From Pseudomonas jinjuensis (GTDB lineage Bacteria; Pseudomonadota; Gammaproteobacteria; Pseudomonadales; Pseudomonadaceae): DNA of 64,000 nt. The stretch covers positions 62,001-126,000 of the forward strand of contig NZ_FNIJ01000016.1 in the NCBI RefSeq assembly GCF_900103845.1, written 5' to 3'. Shown here one piece after another: positions 53,539 through 61,817 of this stretch. The notes under the pieces were generated by a model. The model was not told the origin of the DNA and did not search any database. It saw only the letters and a program-made list of their open reading frames with translations. Numbering within the stretch: position 1 is the stretch's first letter; the number at the start of each line of letters is the position of its first letter. The position numbers were made by a program, and so were the translations under genes.

Positions 53539-54162
53539 ATGCGACGAACCAAAGAAGATTCCGAAAAGACCCGCCAGACGATTCTGGACTCGGCCGAACG
53601 GCTGTTCCTGGAACGCGGCGTGTCGAACACCAGCCTGGAGCAGATCGCCAAGGCTGCGGGCGTGACGCGGGGCGCGGTCTACTGGCACTTCCAGAACAAG
53701 GCCCATCTGTTCAACGACATGCTCAACCAGGTGCGCCTGCCGCCGGAACAGCTGGCCCTGCGCCTGTCCGGCTGCGGCGGCCACGACCCGGTGCGGTCGC
53801 TGTTCGACCTGTGCGTGGAAGTGGTGGAGAACCTCGCCCGCGACGAGCAGCGCCGGCGCGTGTTCACCATCCTCATGCTGCGCTGCGAATTTACCGAAGA
53901 GCTGCGCGAGGCGGAAATGCGACACAACGCCTTCATCCGCCAGTTCATCGACCTCTGCGAACAGCTCTTCAGCGACGACGCCTGCCGCGAACGCCTGGTG
54001 CCCGGCGTGACTCCGCACACCGCCTCGCGCGCGGTGCACGCGATGGTCCTGGGCCTGTTCAGCGACTGGCTGCGCGACCCGGAGCTGTTCGATCCGCTGC
54101 GCGAGACCGGGGAGCTGTTCGATACGCTGTTCCGCGGGCTTATTAGGGATTGGCGGCGTTAA
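53539..54162 (+). CDS. nalD: TetR-family repressor, NalD-like
   Basis: A 207-residue TetR/AcrR regulator. The HTH (about 10-56) reads TILDSAERLFLERGVSNTSL then EQIAKAAGVTRGAVYWHFQN. The ligand domain contains RVFTILMLRCEFTEELREAE. Resemblance to P. aeruginosa NalD (PA3574), a second repressor of mexAB-oprM, is strong from memory, and both neighbours fit (MFS PA3573 on one side, copZ PA3574a on the other). Here it is divergent from an MFP-RND pair, its probable local target. The start is the ATG after GCAAGCGCC; the longer upstream frame from 53509 is not favoured. Confidence 0.75.
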   Translation: MRRTKEDSEKTRQTILDSAERLFLERGVSNTSLEQIAKAAGVTRGAVYWHFQNKAHLFNDMLNQVRLPPEQLALRLSGCGGHDPVRSLFDLCVEVVENLARDEQRRRVFTILMLRCEFTEELREAEMRHNAFIRQFIDLCEQLFSDDACRERLVPGVTPHTASRAVHAMVLGLFSDWLRDPELFDPLRETGELFDTLFRGLIRDWRR

Positions 54163-54173
54163 GAATTGATCGC

Positions 54174-54338
54174 TCCCACGCTCCTGCGTGGGAACTCAGC
54201 TCTCGACGCTCCCGCGTCGAAGGGACACAGGAGCGTGAGAATCACCGGAACGCCCTGTAGGAGCGAGCTTGCTCGCGAACCGGCCCCGCTGTGGACTTCG
54301 TTCGCGAGCAAGGGCTAGGCGCCCCCTCGTTCCTACGA
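54174..54338. repeat. Hairpins and a disrupted REP pair
   Basis: Two short hairpins (CCCACGCTCCTGCGTGGG at 54175-54192; TCGACGCTCCCGCGTCGA at 54203-54220) are followed by an intact REP (54257-54279) and an inverted partner at 54301-54338. The central GCTCG of that partner is replaced by the small palindrome GGGCTAGGCGCCCC. Confidence 0.6.
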
Positions 54339-54428
54339 AAAGCAGCGCGGCCCTGGATTACCTGTAGGAAGCGGGCCATGCCCACGACACTGCCGCCGCG
54401 CCATCGGGCGCCCTCCTGCAAGAGCGGT

Positions 54429-54626
54429 TCAGGCCTGCTCCGCCTCGTATCCCTCCTCGCGAATCGCCTCCAGCACCGCCGCCGGCTCCAGGCGGCTGCT
54501 CACCCGCACCTCGCCGCCAGCGAGGTCCACCTGGACTTCCGCCGCCGCGTCGCGGGCCTGGACGGCCTGGGTGATGGCGCGTACGCAATGGCCGCAGCTC
54601 ATGCCTTTCACCTTGAATATCTCCAT
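54429..54626 (-). CDS. copZ: Copper chaperone CopZ (HMA domain)
   Basis: A 65-residue single heavy-metal-associated domain, MEIFKVKGMSCGHCVRAITQ, with the Cu(I) motif MSCGHC. The fold is the ferredoxin-like beta-alpha-beta-beta-alpha-beta of Atx1-type chaperones. It would carry Cu(I) to CopA and buffer cytoplasmic copper. It is divergent from copA across 161 bases that contain two CueR-type operators, so it should be copper-induced. It matches PA3574a in position next to nalD. Confidence 0.93.
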   Translation of the reverse strand: MEIFKVKGMSCGHCVRAITQAVQARDAAAEVQVDLAGGEVRVSSRLEPAAVLEAIREEGYEAEQA

Positions 54627-54659
54627 TTCTGTCGCTCCTCTCGGTTGATCGATGGGCTG

Positions 54660-54690
54660 AGTGTCGACCTTGCCACCATGGCAAGGTCAA
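54660..54690 (-). promoter_or_regulatory. CueR-type promoter of copZ
   Basis: The perfect dyad CCTTGCCACCATGGCAAGG (54668-54686; arms CCTTGCCA/TGGCAAGG) lies between a minus-strand -35 TTGACC (54690-54685) and -10 GACACT (54665-54660), a 19-base spacer. This over-long spacer with a central dyad is the hallmark of MerR/CueR promoters. Confidence 0.85.
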
Positions 54691-54727
54691 GCCCCCTGCC
54701 GTGGAGCAACGATGCCCAGGAAAAGGC

Positions 54728-54758
54728 TTGACCTTGCCACGGGGTCAAGGTTGATCCT
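54728..54758 (+). promoter_or_regulatory. CueR-type promoter of copA
   Basis: -35 TTGACC (54728-54733), 19-base spacer, -10 GATCCT (54753-54758), with CCTTGCCACGGGGTCAAGG (54732-54750) as an imperfect dyad. The transcript would start about 25 bases before copA. The cognate cueR lies downstream of copA. Confidence 0.82.
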
Positions 54759-54787
54759 GTTGGCAAATTCCAGGGAGGTTTCCATCC

Positions 54788-57217
54788 ATGAGCAGCGCCA
54801 ACCCCATCGAACTGGACCTGCCGGTCGCCGGCATGACCTGCGCCAGCTGCGCCGGCCGCGTCGAGCGCGCCCTGCGCAAGGTGCCGGGCGTGCTCGGCGC
54901 CAGCGTCAACCTCGCCAGCGAGCAGGCGCGGGTGCAGGTGGCCGGCAGCGACAGCCTGCCCGCCCTGATCGCCGCGGTGGAACAGGCCGGCTACCAGGTG
55001 CCCGGCCACAGCCTGGAGCTGGCGATCGACGGCATGACCTGCGCCAGTTGCGTCGGCCGCGTCGAGCGCGCCCTGCGCAAGGTGCCGGGGGTGCGCGAGG
55101 TGAGCGTCAACCTGGCCAGCGAGCGCGCCCATCTCGACCTGCTCGGCCAGGTCGAGGCCGCCGAACTCATCGCCGCCGTGGAAAGGGCCGGCTACCAGGC
55201 GCGTCCGGTCGATGTCGAACACCCCGTCGCCGATCCCGCCGAAGCGCGCCTCGCCCGCGAACGCTGGTGGCTGGCGGCGGCCATCGTCCTCGCCGCGCCG
55301 CTGGTGCTGCCGATGTTCGCCGAATGGCTGGGCCTGCACTGGATGCTGCCGGCCTGGGTGCAGTTCCTCCTCGCCACGCCGGTGCAGTTCGTCATCGGCG
55401 CGCGCTTCTACGTCTCCGCCTGGAGGGCGCTGAAGGCCGGCAGCGGCAACATGGACCTGCTGGTCGCCCTCGGCACCAGCGCCGGCTACGGCCTCAGCCT
55501 CTACCTCTGGCTGACCGCCGCGCCGGGCGCCATGCCGCACCTGTACTTCGAGGCCAGCGCGGTGATCATCGCCCTGATCCTGCTCGGCAAGTACCTGGAA
55601 AGCCGCGCCAAGCGCCAGACCGCCGCAGCCATCCGCGCTCTCGAAGCATTGCGCCCGGAGCGCGCCACGCGCCTGCGCGACGGTCGCGAAGAGGACGTGG
55701 CGATCGCCGAACTGCGCCTGGACGACGTGGTGCTGGTGCGCCCCGGCGAACGCTTCCCGGTGGATGGCGAAGTCCTCGACGGCCAGAGCCACGCCGACGA
55801 GGCGCTGATCACCGGCGAGAGCCTGCCGGTGCCGAAGCGCCCCGGCGATCCGGTGACCGGCGGCGCGATCAACGGCGAAGGCCTGCTGCGCATCCGCACC
55901 ACGGCCCTCGGCGGCGAGACCGTGCTGGCGCGGATCATCCGCCTGGTGGAAGACGCCCAGGCGGCCAAGGCGCCGATCCAGAAGCTGGTGGACCGGGTCA
56001 GCAACGTCTTCGTGCCGGTGGTGGTCGGCATCGCCCTGCTCACCCTGGCCGGCTGGCTGCTGGCCGGCGCCGGGGTGGAAACGGCGCTGATCAACGCGGT
56101 GGCCGTGCTGGTGATCGCCTGCCCCTGCGCCCTCGGCCTGGCCACGCCCACCGCGATCATGGCCGGCACCGGCGTGGCCGCGCGCCACGGCATCCTGATC
56201 AAGGACGCGGAGGCGCTGGAAGTCGCCCATGCGGTCAGCGCCGTGGCCTTCGACAAGACCGGCACCCTCACCTCCGGCCAGCCGCGCATCACCAACCTCG
56301 CCAGCCTGGATGGCGACGACGCCAGCGCGCTGGCCCTGGCCGGCGCCCTGCAGCGCGGCAGCGAACACCCGCTGGCGAAGGCGGTGCTGGATGCCTGCGC
56401 CGAACGCAATCTCGCACCGGCCGCCGCGAGCGACAGCCAGGCCCTGGCCGGACGCGGCATCCAGGGACGGGTAGACGGTACCCTGCTGGCCCTGGGCAAC
56501 CGCCGCCTGCTCGACGAGCGCGGCCTGCCGCCCGGCGACCTGGCCTCCGCCGCCAGCGACTGGGAAAGCCAGGGCCGCACCCTGTCCTGGCTGATCGAGA
56601 TCGAACCGCAGCCGCGCGTGCTCGCCCTCTTCGCCTTCGGCGACAGCCTCAAGCCGGGCGCCGCGGAAGCCGTGGAAGAACTGCGCCGGCGCGGCATCGC
56701 CAGCCACCTGATCACCGGCGACAACCGCGGCAGCGCGCGGGTGGTGAGCGAGGCCCTGGGGCTGGACGAAGTGCACGCCGAAGTGCTGCCGGGCGACAAG
56801 GCCGCGGTGGTCGGCGCGCTGAAGCAGCGCGGCGTGGTGGCGATGGTCGGCGACGGCATCAACGACGCCCCGGCCCTGGCCGCCGCCGACGTCGGCATCG
56901 CCATGGGCGGCGGCACCGACGTCGCCATGCACGCCGCCGGCATCACCCTGATGCGCGGCGACCCGCGCCTGGTGCCGGCCGCGCTGGACGTGTCGCGGCG
57001 CACCTACGCGAAGATCCGCCAGAACCTGTTCTGGGCCTTCATCTACAACCTGGTGGGCATCCCGCTGGCCGCCTTCGGCCTGCTCAACCCCATGGTCGCC
57101 GGCGCGGCGATGGCGGCGTCGAGCGTCAGCGTGGTGAGCAATGCGTTGTTGCTGAAGCGCTGGAAGCCGGGTTCGGCGGAAACCGACGTCACCCCCGCGA
57201 ACGCGGGGGCCCAATGA
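54788..57217 (+). CDS. copA: Copper-exporting P1B-type ATPase
   Basis: An 809-residue P1B-1 ATPase exporting Cu(I) to the periplasm. Two N-terminal HMA domains ([15 protein letters not shown] near 15, [15 protein letters not shown] near 82) are followed by eight helices. Membrane Cu site CPC is in [16 protein letters not shown] (about 443). Further motifs are the phosphorylation motif DKTGTLTSG (about 490), SEHPLAKAV and [20 protein letters not shown]. The two HMA domains are very similar, suggesting internal duplication. The last codons (TPANAGAQ) lie in a GC palindrome of repeat type. cueR follows 58 bases later. Confidence 0.96.
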   Translation: MSSANPIELDLPVAGMTCASCAGRVERALRKVPGVLGASVNLASEQARVQVAGSDSLPALIAAVEQAGYQVPGHSLELAIDGMTCASCVGRVERALRKVPGVREVSVNLASERAHLDLLGQVEAAELIAAVERAGYQARPVDVEHPVADPAEARLARERWWLAAAIVLAAPLVLPMFAEWLGLHWMLPAWVQFLLATPVQFVIGARFYVSAWRALKAGSGNMDLLVALGTSAGYGLSLYLWLTAAPGAMPHLYFEASAVIIALILLGKYLESRAKRQTAAAIRALEALRPERATRLRDGREEDVAIAELRLDDVVLVRPGERFPVDGEVLDGQSHADEALITGESLPVPKRPGDPVTGGAINGEGLLRIRTTALGGETVLARIIRLVEDAQAAKAPIQKLVDRVSNVFVPVVVGIALLTLAGWLLAGAGVETALINAVAVLVIACPCALGLATPTAIMAGTGVAARHGILIKDAEALEVAHAVSAVAFDKTGTLTSGQPRITNLASLDGDDASALALAGALQRGSEHPLAKAVLDACAERNLAPAAASDSQALAGRGIQGRVDGTLLALGNRRLLDERGLPPGDLASAASDWESQGRTLSWLIEIEPQPRVLALFAFGDSLKPGAAEAVEELRRRGIASHLITGDNRGSARVVSEALGLDEVHAEVLPGDKAAVVGALKQRGVVAMVGDGINDAPALAAADVGIAMGGGTDVAMHAAGITLMRGDPRLVPAALDVSRRTYAKIRQNLFWAFIYNLVGIPLAAFGLLNPMVAGAAMAASSVSVVSNALLLKRWKPGSAETDVTPANAGAQ

Positions 57218-57260
57218 AGAGCCGCAGGCTGGATGGGCTCTTTCCATCCACCATCCAGCC
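57192..57260. repeat. Repeat palindromes at and after the copA 3' end
   Basis: CCCCCGCGAACGCGGGGG (57192-57209) is a perfect palindrome inside the final codons of copA. GGCTGGATGGGCTCTTTCCA plus TCCACCATCCAGCC (57227-57260) forms a second hairpin just before cueR, in the GTGGAT/ATCCAC repeat family. Confidence 0.7.
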
Positions 57261-57275
57261 ATACATCCGGAGCAC

Positions 57276-57680
57276 ATGATGAACATCGGCGAAGCGGCAC
57301 AGAAAAGCGGGCTGTCCGCGAAGATGATCCGCTACTACGAATCCATCGGCCTGCTCGCCCCCGCCGGGCGCAGCGCCAGCGGCTACCGCCACTACAACGA
57401 ACAGGACCTGCACCGCCTGGCCTTCATCCGCCGCGCGCGGGACTTCGGCTTCTCCCTGGAGGAAGTCGGCCGCCTGCTCGCCCTCTGGCAGGACCGCCAG
57501 CGCGCCAGCGCCGACGTGAAGGCGCTGGCCGGCCAGCACATCGACGAACTCAACCGGCGCATCGCCGAACTCTCCAGCCTGCGCGACACCCTGCAGGAGC
57601 TCTTCGACCACTGCCACGGCGACCACCGGCCGGACTGCCCGATCCTCAAGGACCTGGAATCGGGGAAATGCTGTTCGTAG
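57276..57680 (+). CDS. cueR: MerR-family copper regulator CueR
   Basis: A 134-residue MerR regulator. The winged HTH (about 1-70) reads MNIGEAAQKSGLSAKMIRYY then ESIGLLAPAGRSASGYR. A dimerisation helix (about 80-115) is followed by a Cu(I)-binding loop CHGDHRPDCPILKDL, whose two Cys are the CueR ligands, and a CCS tail. Two ATGs in a row (57276, 57279) precede NIGEAA; the second may be the true start. It lies downstream of copA and is the probable activator of both copZ and copA. Confidence 0.93.
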   Translation: MMNIGEAAQKSGLSAKMIRYYESIGLLAPAGRSASGYRHYNEQDLHRLAFIRRARDFGFSLEEVGRLLALWQDRQRASADVKALAGQHIDELNRRIAELSSLRDTLQELFDHCHGDHRPDCPILKDLESGKCCS

Positions 57681-57729
57681 CGTGACAACGCTCCTACAGG
57701 CCAACTCAGGGATTGACCTGCAGGCACGG

Positions 57730-57763
57730 GTAGGGTGCATAACGCGCCAGCGTTATCCACCAT
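57730..57763. repeat. 32-base intergenic element, third copy
   Basis: GTAGGGTGCATAACGCGCCA plus GCGTTATCCACC, nearly identical to 9430-9461 and (inverted) 30516-30550. It contains the inner palindrome ATAACGC/GCGTTAT. Confidence 0.8.
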
Positions 57764-57853
57764 GCCTTGGGGACGCAGGAGCGGCCATGGGAGTAAAGCC
57801 GTTTCTCCGCTTGATCGAGGACAGTTCCGACACGCTGACATCATGGCGCGACC

Positions 57854-57872
57854 GGTATCATAATTTGATACC
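57854..57872. promoter_or_regulatory. Palindromic operator of hicAB
   Basis: GGTATCATAATTTGATACC is a perfect 7-5-7 inverted repeat (arms GGTATCA/TGATACC) 17 bases before hicA. It probably overlaps the promoter and is bound by the HicB ribbon-helix-helix domain for autorepression. Confidence 0.78.
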
Positions 57873-57889
57873 ATAAGCCGGACACATGG

Positions 57890-58144
57890 ATGAACAGCAA
57901 ACAACGCGCAACCTTGGAGGCGGTCTTTTCGGCGCCAATTCCGTCATCCCTGGAATGGAGCCGCATCGAAGCGCTTTTCGTTGCATTGGGAGCCAGAATC
58001 ATCGAAGGCAGCGGTTCCCGGGTTCGCTTCGAGCTGAACGGAATCATCGCCAGCTTCCACCGCCCCCATCCGGCCAAGGAAGCCAGGCACTATCAGGTGC
58101 GGGATGCACGCACCTTTCTCGAGCACGCAGGAATCGCACCATGA
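57890..58144 (+). CDS. hicA: HicA-family toxin (divergent class)
   Basis: An 84-residue HicA mRNA interferase-like toxin with a dsRBD-like fold. The region aligned with the usual GSHxxF catalytic motif reads EGSGSRVRFELNG, so the active-site His is missing there; a conserved FHRPHP follows and may supply the functional His. Similar GSGSRVRF forms are common in one HicA subgroup, so it is not necessarily inactive. The gene precedes and overlaps hicB by 4 bases (ATGA), the standard toxin-first order, behind the GGTATCA palindrome. Confidence 0.85.
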   Translation: MNSKQRATLEAVFSAPIPSSLEWSRIEALFVALGARIIEGSGSRVRFELNGIIASFHRPHPAKEARHYQVRDARTFLEHAGIAP

Positions 58145-58467
58145 GCCCCATGAAATACAAAGGCTATGCCGCACGCATCGAATACAGCGACGAGGATGGT
58201 CTGTTCATCGGCCATATCGCCGGCATTCGCGACGTGATCGGTTTCCATGGCGAATCCGTTGGCGAACTGCGCCAGGCGTTCGAAGAAGCGGTGGACGATT
58301 ACCTGGCAACCTGCGAGAAACTTGGCCGGGAGCCGCAGAAGCCATTTTCCGGCAAGCTCAGCCTGCGCCTCGATCCCCAACTGCACGCACGGGTGGCGAT
58401 CAAGGCCGAGCTGAGCCACAAGAGCATCAACCAGTGGGTAAGCGAGCGCCTCGCCGAATCGGTCTGA
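58141..58467 (+). CDS. hicB: HicB-family antitoxin
   Basis: A 108-residue antitoxin. The N-terminal degenerate RNase H-like domain (about 1-60) reads MSPMKYKGYAARIEYSDEDG then FIGHIAGIRDVIGFHGESV. A C-terminal ribbon-helix-helix (about 75-108; KLSLRLDPQLHARVAIKAEL then NQWVSERL) would bind the hicAB operator. The overlap ATGA with hicA suggests translational coupling. It neutralises HicA by binding. Confidence 0.9.
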   Translation: MSPMKYKGYAARIEYSDEDGLFIGHIAGIRDVIGFHGESVGELRQAFEEAVDDYLATCEKLGREPQKPFSGKLSLRLDPQLHARVAIKAELSHKSINQWVSERLAESV

Positions 58468-58478
58468 GGCGCGCCCCC

Positions 58479-59660
58479 TCACCCCTGCGGCGGCTCCAGC
58501 TCGATATTTTCCGCCACCGCCTCCTCCAGCCGCTGCAGCTCCAGTTCCAGCACCTGGTCGTCGTCGGCATAGCGCTCGGCGATGCGGGCGAAGCCGGCGG
58601 CCACTTCGGCGAAGGCCTCGACCACCTGCGGATCGAAATGGCTGCCGCTGCCGGCGAGAATGTGCTGCGCCGCCTCGGCTGGCGGTAGCGGCGTGTGGTA
58701 GACGCGGCGGCTGGTGAAATCCTCGTAGGTGTCGACCACCGCCAGCAGGCGCGCCGCCAGGGGGATGCGTTCCCCGGCCAGGCCCTCGGGGAAGCCGGCG
58801 CCGTCCCAGCGTTCGTGGTGGCTGTAGGCGATTTCCTTGGCGTAGCGGAGGAACTCCGCCGGGTAGCCGAGCTTGCGCTCCGCCGCTTCCAGCGCGTCGC
58901 GGCCGACGCGGGTGTGGTTGCGCATGATCAGCCAGTCGGCTTCGTCCAGGTGCCCGGGGTTGAGCAGGATGCGGTCCGGCACGGCGGCGTTGCCGATGTC
59001 GTGGAGCATCGCCGAGCGGGCCATCAGTTCGATGTTCTCCACGCTCAGTTCGCCGGCGTATTCCTCGTTCCGCGCCAGGGCGCCGGCGAGCAGGCGCATA
59101 TAGTGCTCGACGCGCAGCAGATGGCGGCTGTGCGGGCGGTCGCGCAGGTCGCAGAGGGTCGCCATGGCTTCCAGGATGGCGTCCTGGATCGCCTGCAGCT
59201 CGCGGGCGCGGCGGCGCACTTCGAGTTCCAGGTACTCGCTCTTGTCGCGCAGGAAGTCGGCATTGGCCTTCAGCGCCAGGTGGGTACGCACCCGCGCCAG
59301 GGCCACGGGCGGGCTGACCGGCTTGAGCAGGAAGTCCACCGCGCCGAGGTCCAGGCCCTTCTGCTCGTCCTCCAGGCTGGCCATGCCGGTGAGGAAGATC
59401 ACCGGGATGTCGCAGGTGCGCGGGTCGGCCTTGAGCTGGCGGCAGACCTCGTAGCCGTCCATCCCCGGCATCAGGATGTCGAGCAGGATCAGGTCGGGTT
59501 GCGGGTCCATGGCCGCCCGCAGCAGCGCTTCGCCGCCGCTGCCTACAGTCTCCACCCGATAGCGCTGGCGCAACAGCTCGCTCGTTGCCACGAGGATGCC
59601 CGGCTGGTCATCGACCACCAGGATCACCTCCTGCTCGGACCTGTCGAGAATGCTCTCCAC
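58479..59660 (-). CDS. Response regulator with HD-GYP phosphodiesterase domain
   Basis: A 393-residue two-domain protein. The receiver (about 13-130) has the phospho-acceptor Asp in [15 protein letters not shown] (about 62) and Lys in [10 protein letters not shown] coiled linker is followed by HD-GYP (about 185-360) with HD in [13 protein letters not shown] and the signature [13 protein letters not shown], where GYP reads GFP. It would hydrolyse c-di-GMP; no paired kinase is adjacent. The start is taken as GTG at 59660 ([20 protein letters not shown]) behind GAGGG; the frame is open 24 codons further. Confidence 0.88.
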   Translation of the reverse strand: MESILDRSEQEVILVVDDQPGILVATSELLRQRYRVETVGSGGEALLRAAMDPQPDLILLDILMPGMDGYEVCRQLKADPRTCDIPVIFLTGMASLEDEQKGLDLGAVDFLLKPVSPPVALARVRTHLALKANADFLRDKSEYLELEVRRRARELQAIQDAILEAMATLCDLRDRPHSRHLLRVEHYMRLLAGALARNEEYAGELSVENIELMARSAMLHDIGNAAVPDRILLNPGHLDEADWLIMRNHTRVGRDALEAAERKLGYPAEFLRYAKEIAYSHHERWDGAGFPEGLAGERIPLAARLLAVVDTYEDFTSRRVYHTPLPPAEAAQHILAGSGSHFDPQVVEAFAEVAAGFARIAERYADDDQVLELELQRLEEAVAENIELEPPQG

Positions 59661-59839
59661 GACTTTAACCCTCGGAATCAGCCAGCGAATGCCTCGCGCC
59701 CGGACGGCGCATTCCCTGGCGGATCTCCCCATAAGATTAGCCGGACGCGGGCCGCCAGTTTGAAAACGCGATGCGGATTGCCGGCCGCCCGCGCCGCGCC
59801 GAAAATTCCCTCAGATTCCCCACAGAAGCGGAGCTTCCC

Positions 59840-60895
59840 ATGGACCACCCCGACCCCGAACGCTGCTGGCAGGCCGTCTGCGAACGCGACGCGGGCTTCG
59901 ACGGCCGCTTCGTGTTCAGCGTGCGCTCCACCGGCGTCTACTGCCGGCCGAGCTGCCCGGCGCGGCGGCCACGGCGGGAAAATGTCGACTTCCATGACAG
60001 TCCGACCGCCGCCGAAGCTGCGGGTTTCCGTCCGTGCAGGCGCTGCTCGCCGAACGGTCCGAGCCCGCGGGAGCAGCTCGACGCGCTGGTCGCCGCCGCC
60101 TGCGAACTGCTCGACGCCGCGGAAAAGCCGCCGACCCTCGACGAACTGGCCGCGCGCATCGGCCTGTCGCCCTCGCACCTGGCGCGCGCCTTCAAGGAGC
60201 GCACCGGCCTGACCCCGCGCGCCTGGGCCGAAAGCCGCCGCCAGCAGCGCCTCGCCGCCGCCCTGCCGCAGGCGCGCACGGTGCTGGATGCGGCGCTGGA
60301 AGCCGGCTATTCCGGCACCCGCGCGCTGTATGCCGGCCCGTCCAGCCTGAGCCCGGCGCGGCGCCGGCAGAAGGGCGCCGGCGAGCGCCTGCGCTATGCC
60401 ATCGCGCCCTGCCCGCTGGGCTTCCTGCTGCTGGCGGCGACCGACAGGGGCGTCTGCGCCCTGCTCTTCGGCGATGACCAGGCGCAGCTGGAAGCGGACC
60501 TCGCACAACGCTTCGGCGCCGCCGAACGGCAGCGCGATGACGCCAGCCTCGGCGACTGGCTGCGGCAGGTGCTCGCCCAGCTCGACGAACCGGCCCGGGC
60601 CGCCGGCCTGCCGCTGGACCTGCATGGCAGCGCCTTCCAGCTGCGCGTCTGGCGCGCGCTCACCAGCATCCCCAGCGGCGAGACGCGGCGCTACGGCGAG
60701 CTGGCCGAACAGCTGCACAGCCACCCGCGCGCCATCGCCCGCGCCTGCGCCAGCAATGCCGTCGGCCTGCTGGTGCCGTGCCACCGGGTGGTCGGCGCCG
60801 ACGGCTCGGCCGGCGGCTATCGCTGGGGCGTGCCGCGCAAGCTGGAACTGCTGCGCCGCGAGCGCGCCGCCAGTCGGGAGGAAGCCGGCGACTGA
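59840..60895 (+). CDS. ada: Bifunctional Ada (DNA methyltransferase and activator)
   Basis: A 351-residue Ada protein. The N-terminal zinc domain (about 1-80) has the four Cys in STGVYCRPSCPARRP and GFRPCRRCSP; Cys-38 type residue accepts the methyl group from phosphotriesters. An AraC-type HTH (about 95-180) includes TLDELAARIGLSPSHLARAF. A C-terminal O6-methylguanine methyltransferase domain (about 265-345) has the PCHRV active site. All domains are present, so it can repair alkylation damage and activate the adaptive response. No alkA or alkB is adjacent. Confidence 0.95.
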   Translation: MDHPDPERCWQAVCERDAGFDGRFVFSVRSTGVYCRPSCPARRPRRENVDFHDSPTAAEAAGFRPCRRCSPNGPSPREQLDALVAAACELLDAAEKPPTLDELAARIGLSPSHLARAFKERTGLTPRAWAESRRQQRLAAALPQARTVLDAALEAGYSGTRALYAGPSSLSPARRRQKGAGERLRYAIAPCPLGFLLLAATDRGVCALLFGDDQAQLEADLAQRFGAAERQRDDASLGDWLRQVLAQLDEPARAAGLPLDLHGSAFQLRVWRALTSIPSGETRRYGELAEQLHSHPRAIARACASNAVGLLVPCHRVVGADGSAGGYRWGVPRKLELLRRERAASREEAGD

Positions 60896-60951
60896 CAGCG
60901 ACCGGCGGCAGCGCTGTGCTATGGTGCCGCCCCCGAATGGAATGCCACACC

Positions 60952-61587
60952 ATGGATCTCTGGAACGCCATCACCCGCCTCGGCGACAGCTCGCTGCTGC
61001 TGCCCCTCGCCGTCTTCCTGTTCTTCTGGCTGCTGTACCGCCGCGAGCGCGCCAAGGCCGGCCTCTGGCTGGCGCTGTTCGGCCTCGCCGCGAGCCTGGT
61101 GGTGGCTTCCAAGCTGGCCTTCATGGGTTGGGGCATCGGCATCCGCGAGTGGGATTTCACCGGCATTTCCGGGCACAGCATGATGGCCGCCAGCGTGTTG
61201 CCGGTGATCGCCGCGCTGCTGCCGCGCAAGCGCGGGCTGGCCGTGGCGGCCGCCGCCTGCGGCGCCGTGCTGGCGATCCTGGTGGGCTGGTCGCGGCTGG
61301 CCATCGGCGTGCACTCGCCGGCCGAAGTGTCGGCCGGCCTGGCGCTCGGCCTGGCCACCAGCGCGGCCTACCTGGCCCTGGTGCGCGGAGGCCTGCCGGT
61401 GCTTTCGCCGCTGCTGCTCGCCGTGGTGCTGGCGCTGGGCAGCGCCCAGGCCCTGACCGGCACCCGCGCGCCGACCCACCAGATGCTCGAACGCATCGCC
61501 AGCCACCTGGCCGGCCGCGACCATCCGTTCAAGCGCGGGCAGTGGGCAATCCCCGCTCCGGTCTCCGCATCGGCACCAGACGCCTGA
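60952..61587 (+). CDS. PAP2-like membrane phosphatase
   Basis: A 211-residue membrane protein with about five to six hydrophobic segments and PAP2 motifs: FTGISGHSMMAA for the SGH motif and GWSRLAIGVHSPAEVSAG for the SR-H motif. The usual final Asp is Glu. The first motif (KxxxxxxRP) is weak. It probably dephosphorylates a lipid phosphate or undecaprenyl pyrophosphate in the periplasm; substrate unknown. The start at MDLWNAITRLGDSSLLL is preferred; an in-frame ATG five codons upstream is possible. Confidence 0.82.
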   Translation: MDLWNAITRLGDSSLLLPLAVFLFFWLLYRRERAKAGLWLALFGLAASLVVASKLAFMGWGIGIREWDFTGISGHSMMAASVLPVIAALLPRKRGLAVAAAACGAVLAILVGWSRLAIGVHSPAEVSAGLALGLATSAAYLALVRGGLPVLSPLLLAVVLALGSAQALTGTRAPTHQMLERIASHLAGRDHPFKRGQWAIPAPVSASAPDA

Positions 61588-61601
61588 CAGCCTTCCGGGC
61601 A

Positions 61602-61647
61602 TTCGGATTTCCGAACGCGGCGAACGGCGGATATCCGGACGACCGAA
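61602..61647. promoter_or_regulatory. AauR-type boxes (TTCGG-N4-CCGAA)
   Basis: TTCGGATTTCCGAA (61602-61615) is an exact match to the AauR motif of Pseudomonas acidic amino-acid genes; TCCGGACGACCGAA (61634-61647) has one mismatch. They are spaced 32 bases apart (start to start) and lie about 80-125 bases upstream of the -24/-12 promoter, the usual enhancer range. Confidence 0.75.
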
Positions 61648-61724
61648 CGCCAGGCACCCGGACAATCCTCGCAAATCTCAATTTATTCCTTTTAATTCAA
61701 TAAGTTATAGAAAAATAAAAAGAC

Positions 61725-61740
61725 TGGCACGGTCCCTGCT
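61725..61740 (+). promoter_or_regulatory. Sigma-54 promoter of the glutamate/aspartate transporter
   Basis: TGGCACGGTCCCTGCT has GG at 61726-61727 and GC at 61738-61739 with a ten-base gap, a strong -24/-12 match, 78 bases before gltI. An AT-rich stretch lies just upstream. Confidence 0.85.
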
Positions 61741-61817
61741 CTATCTCCTGCGAGCATGCGGCAGCCCACTCCTGCCGCCGGACTGAACAACAAACAGAAC
61801 CAGTCGAGGTAGATTTC

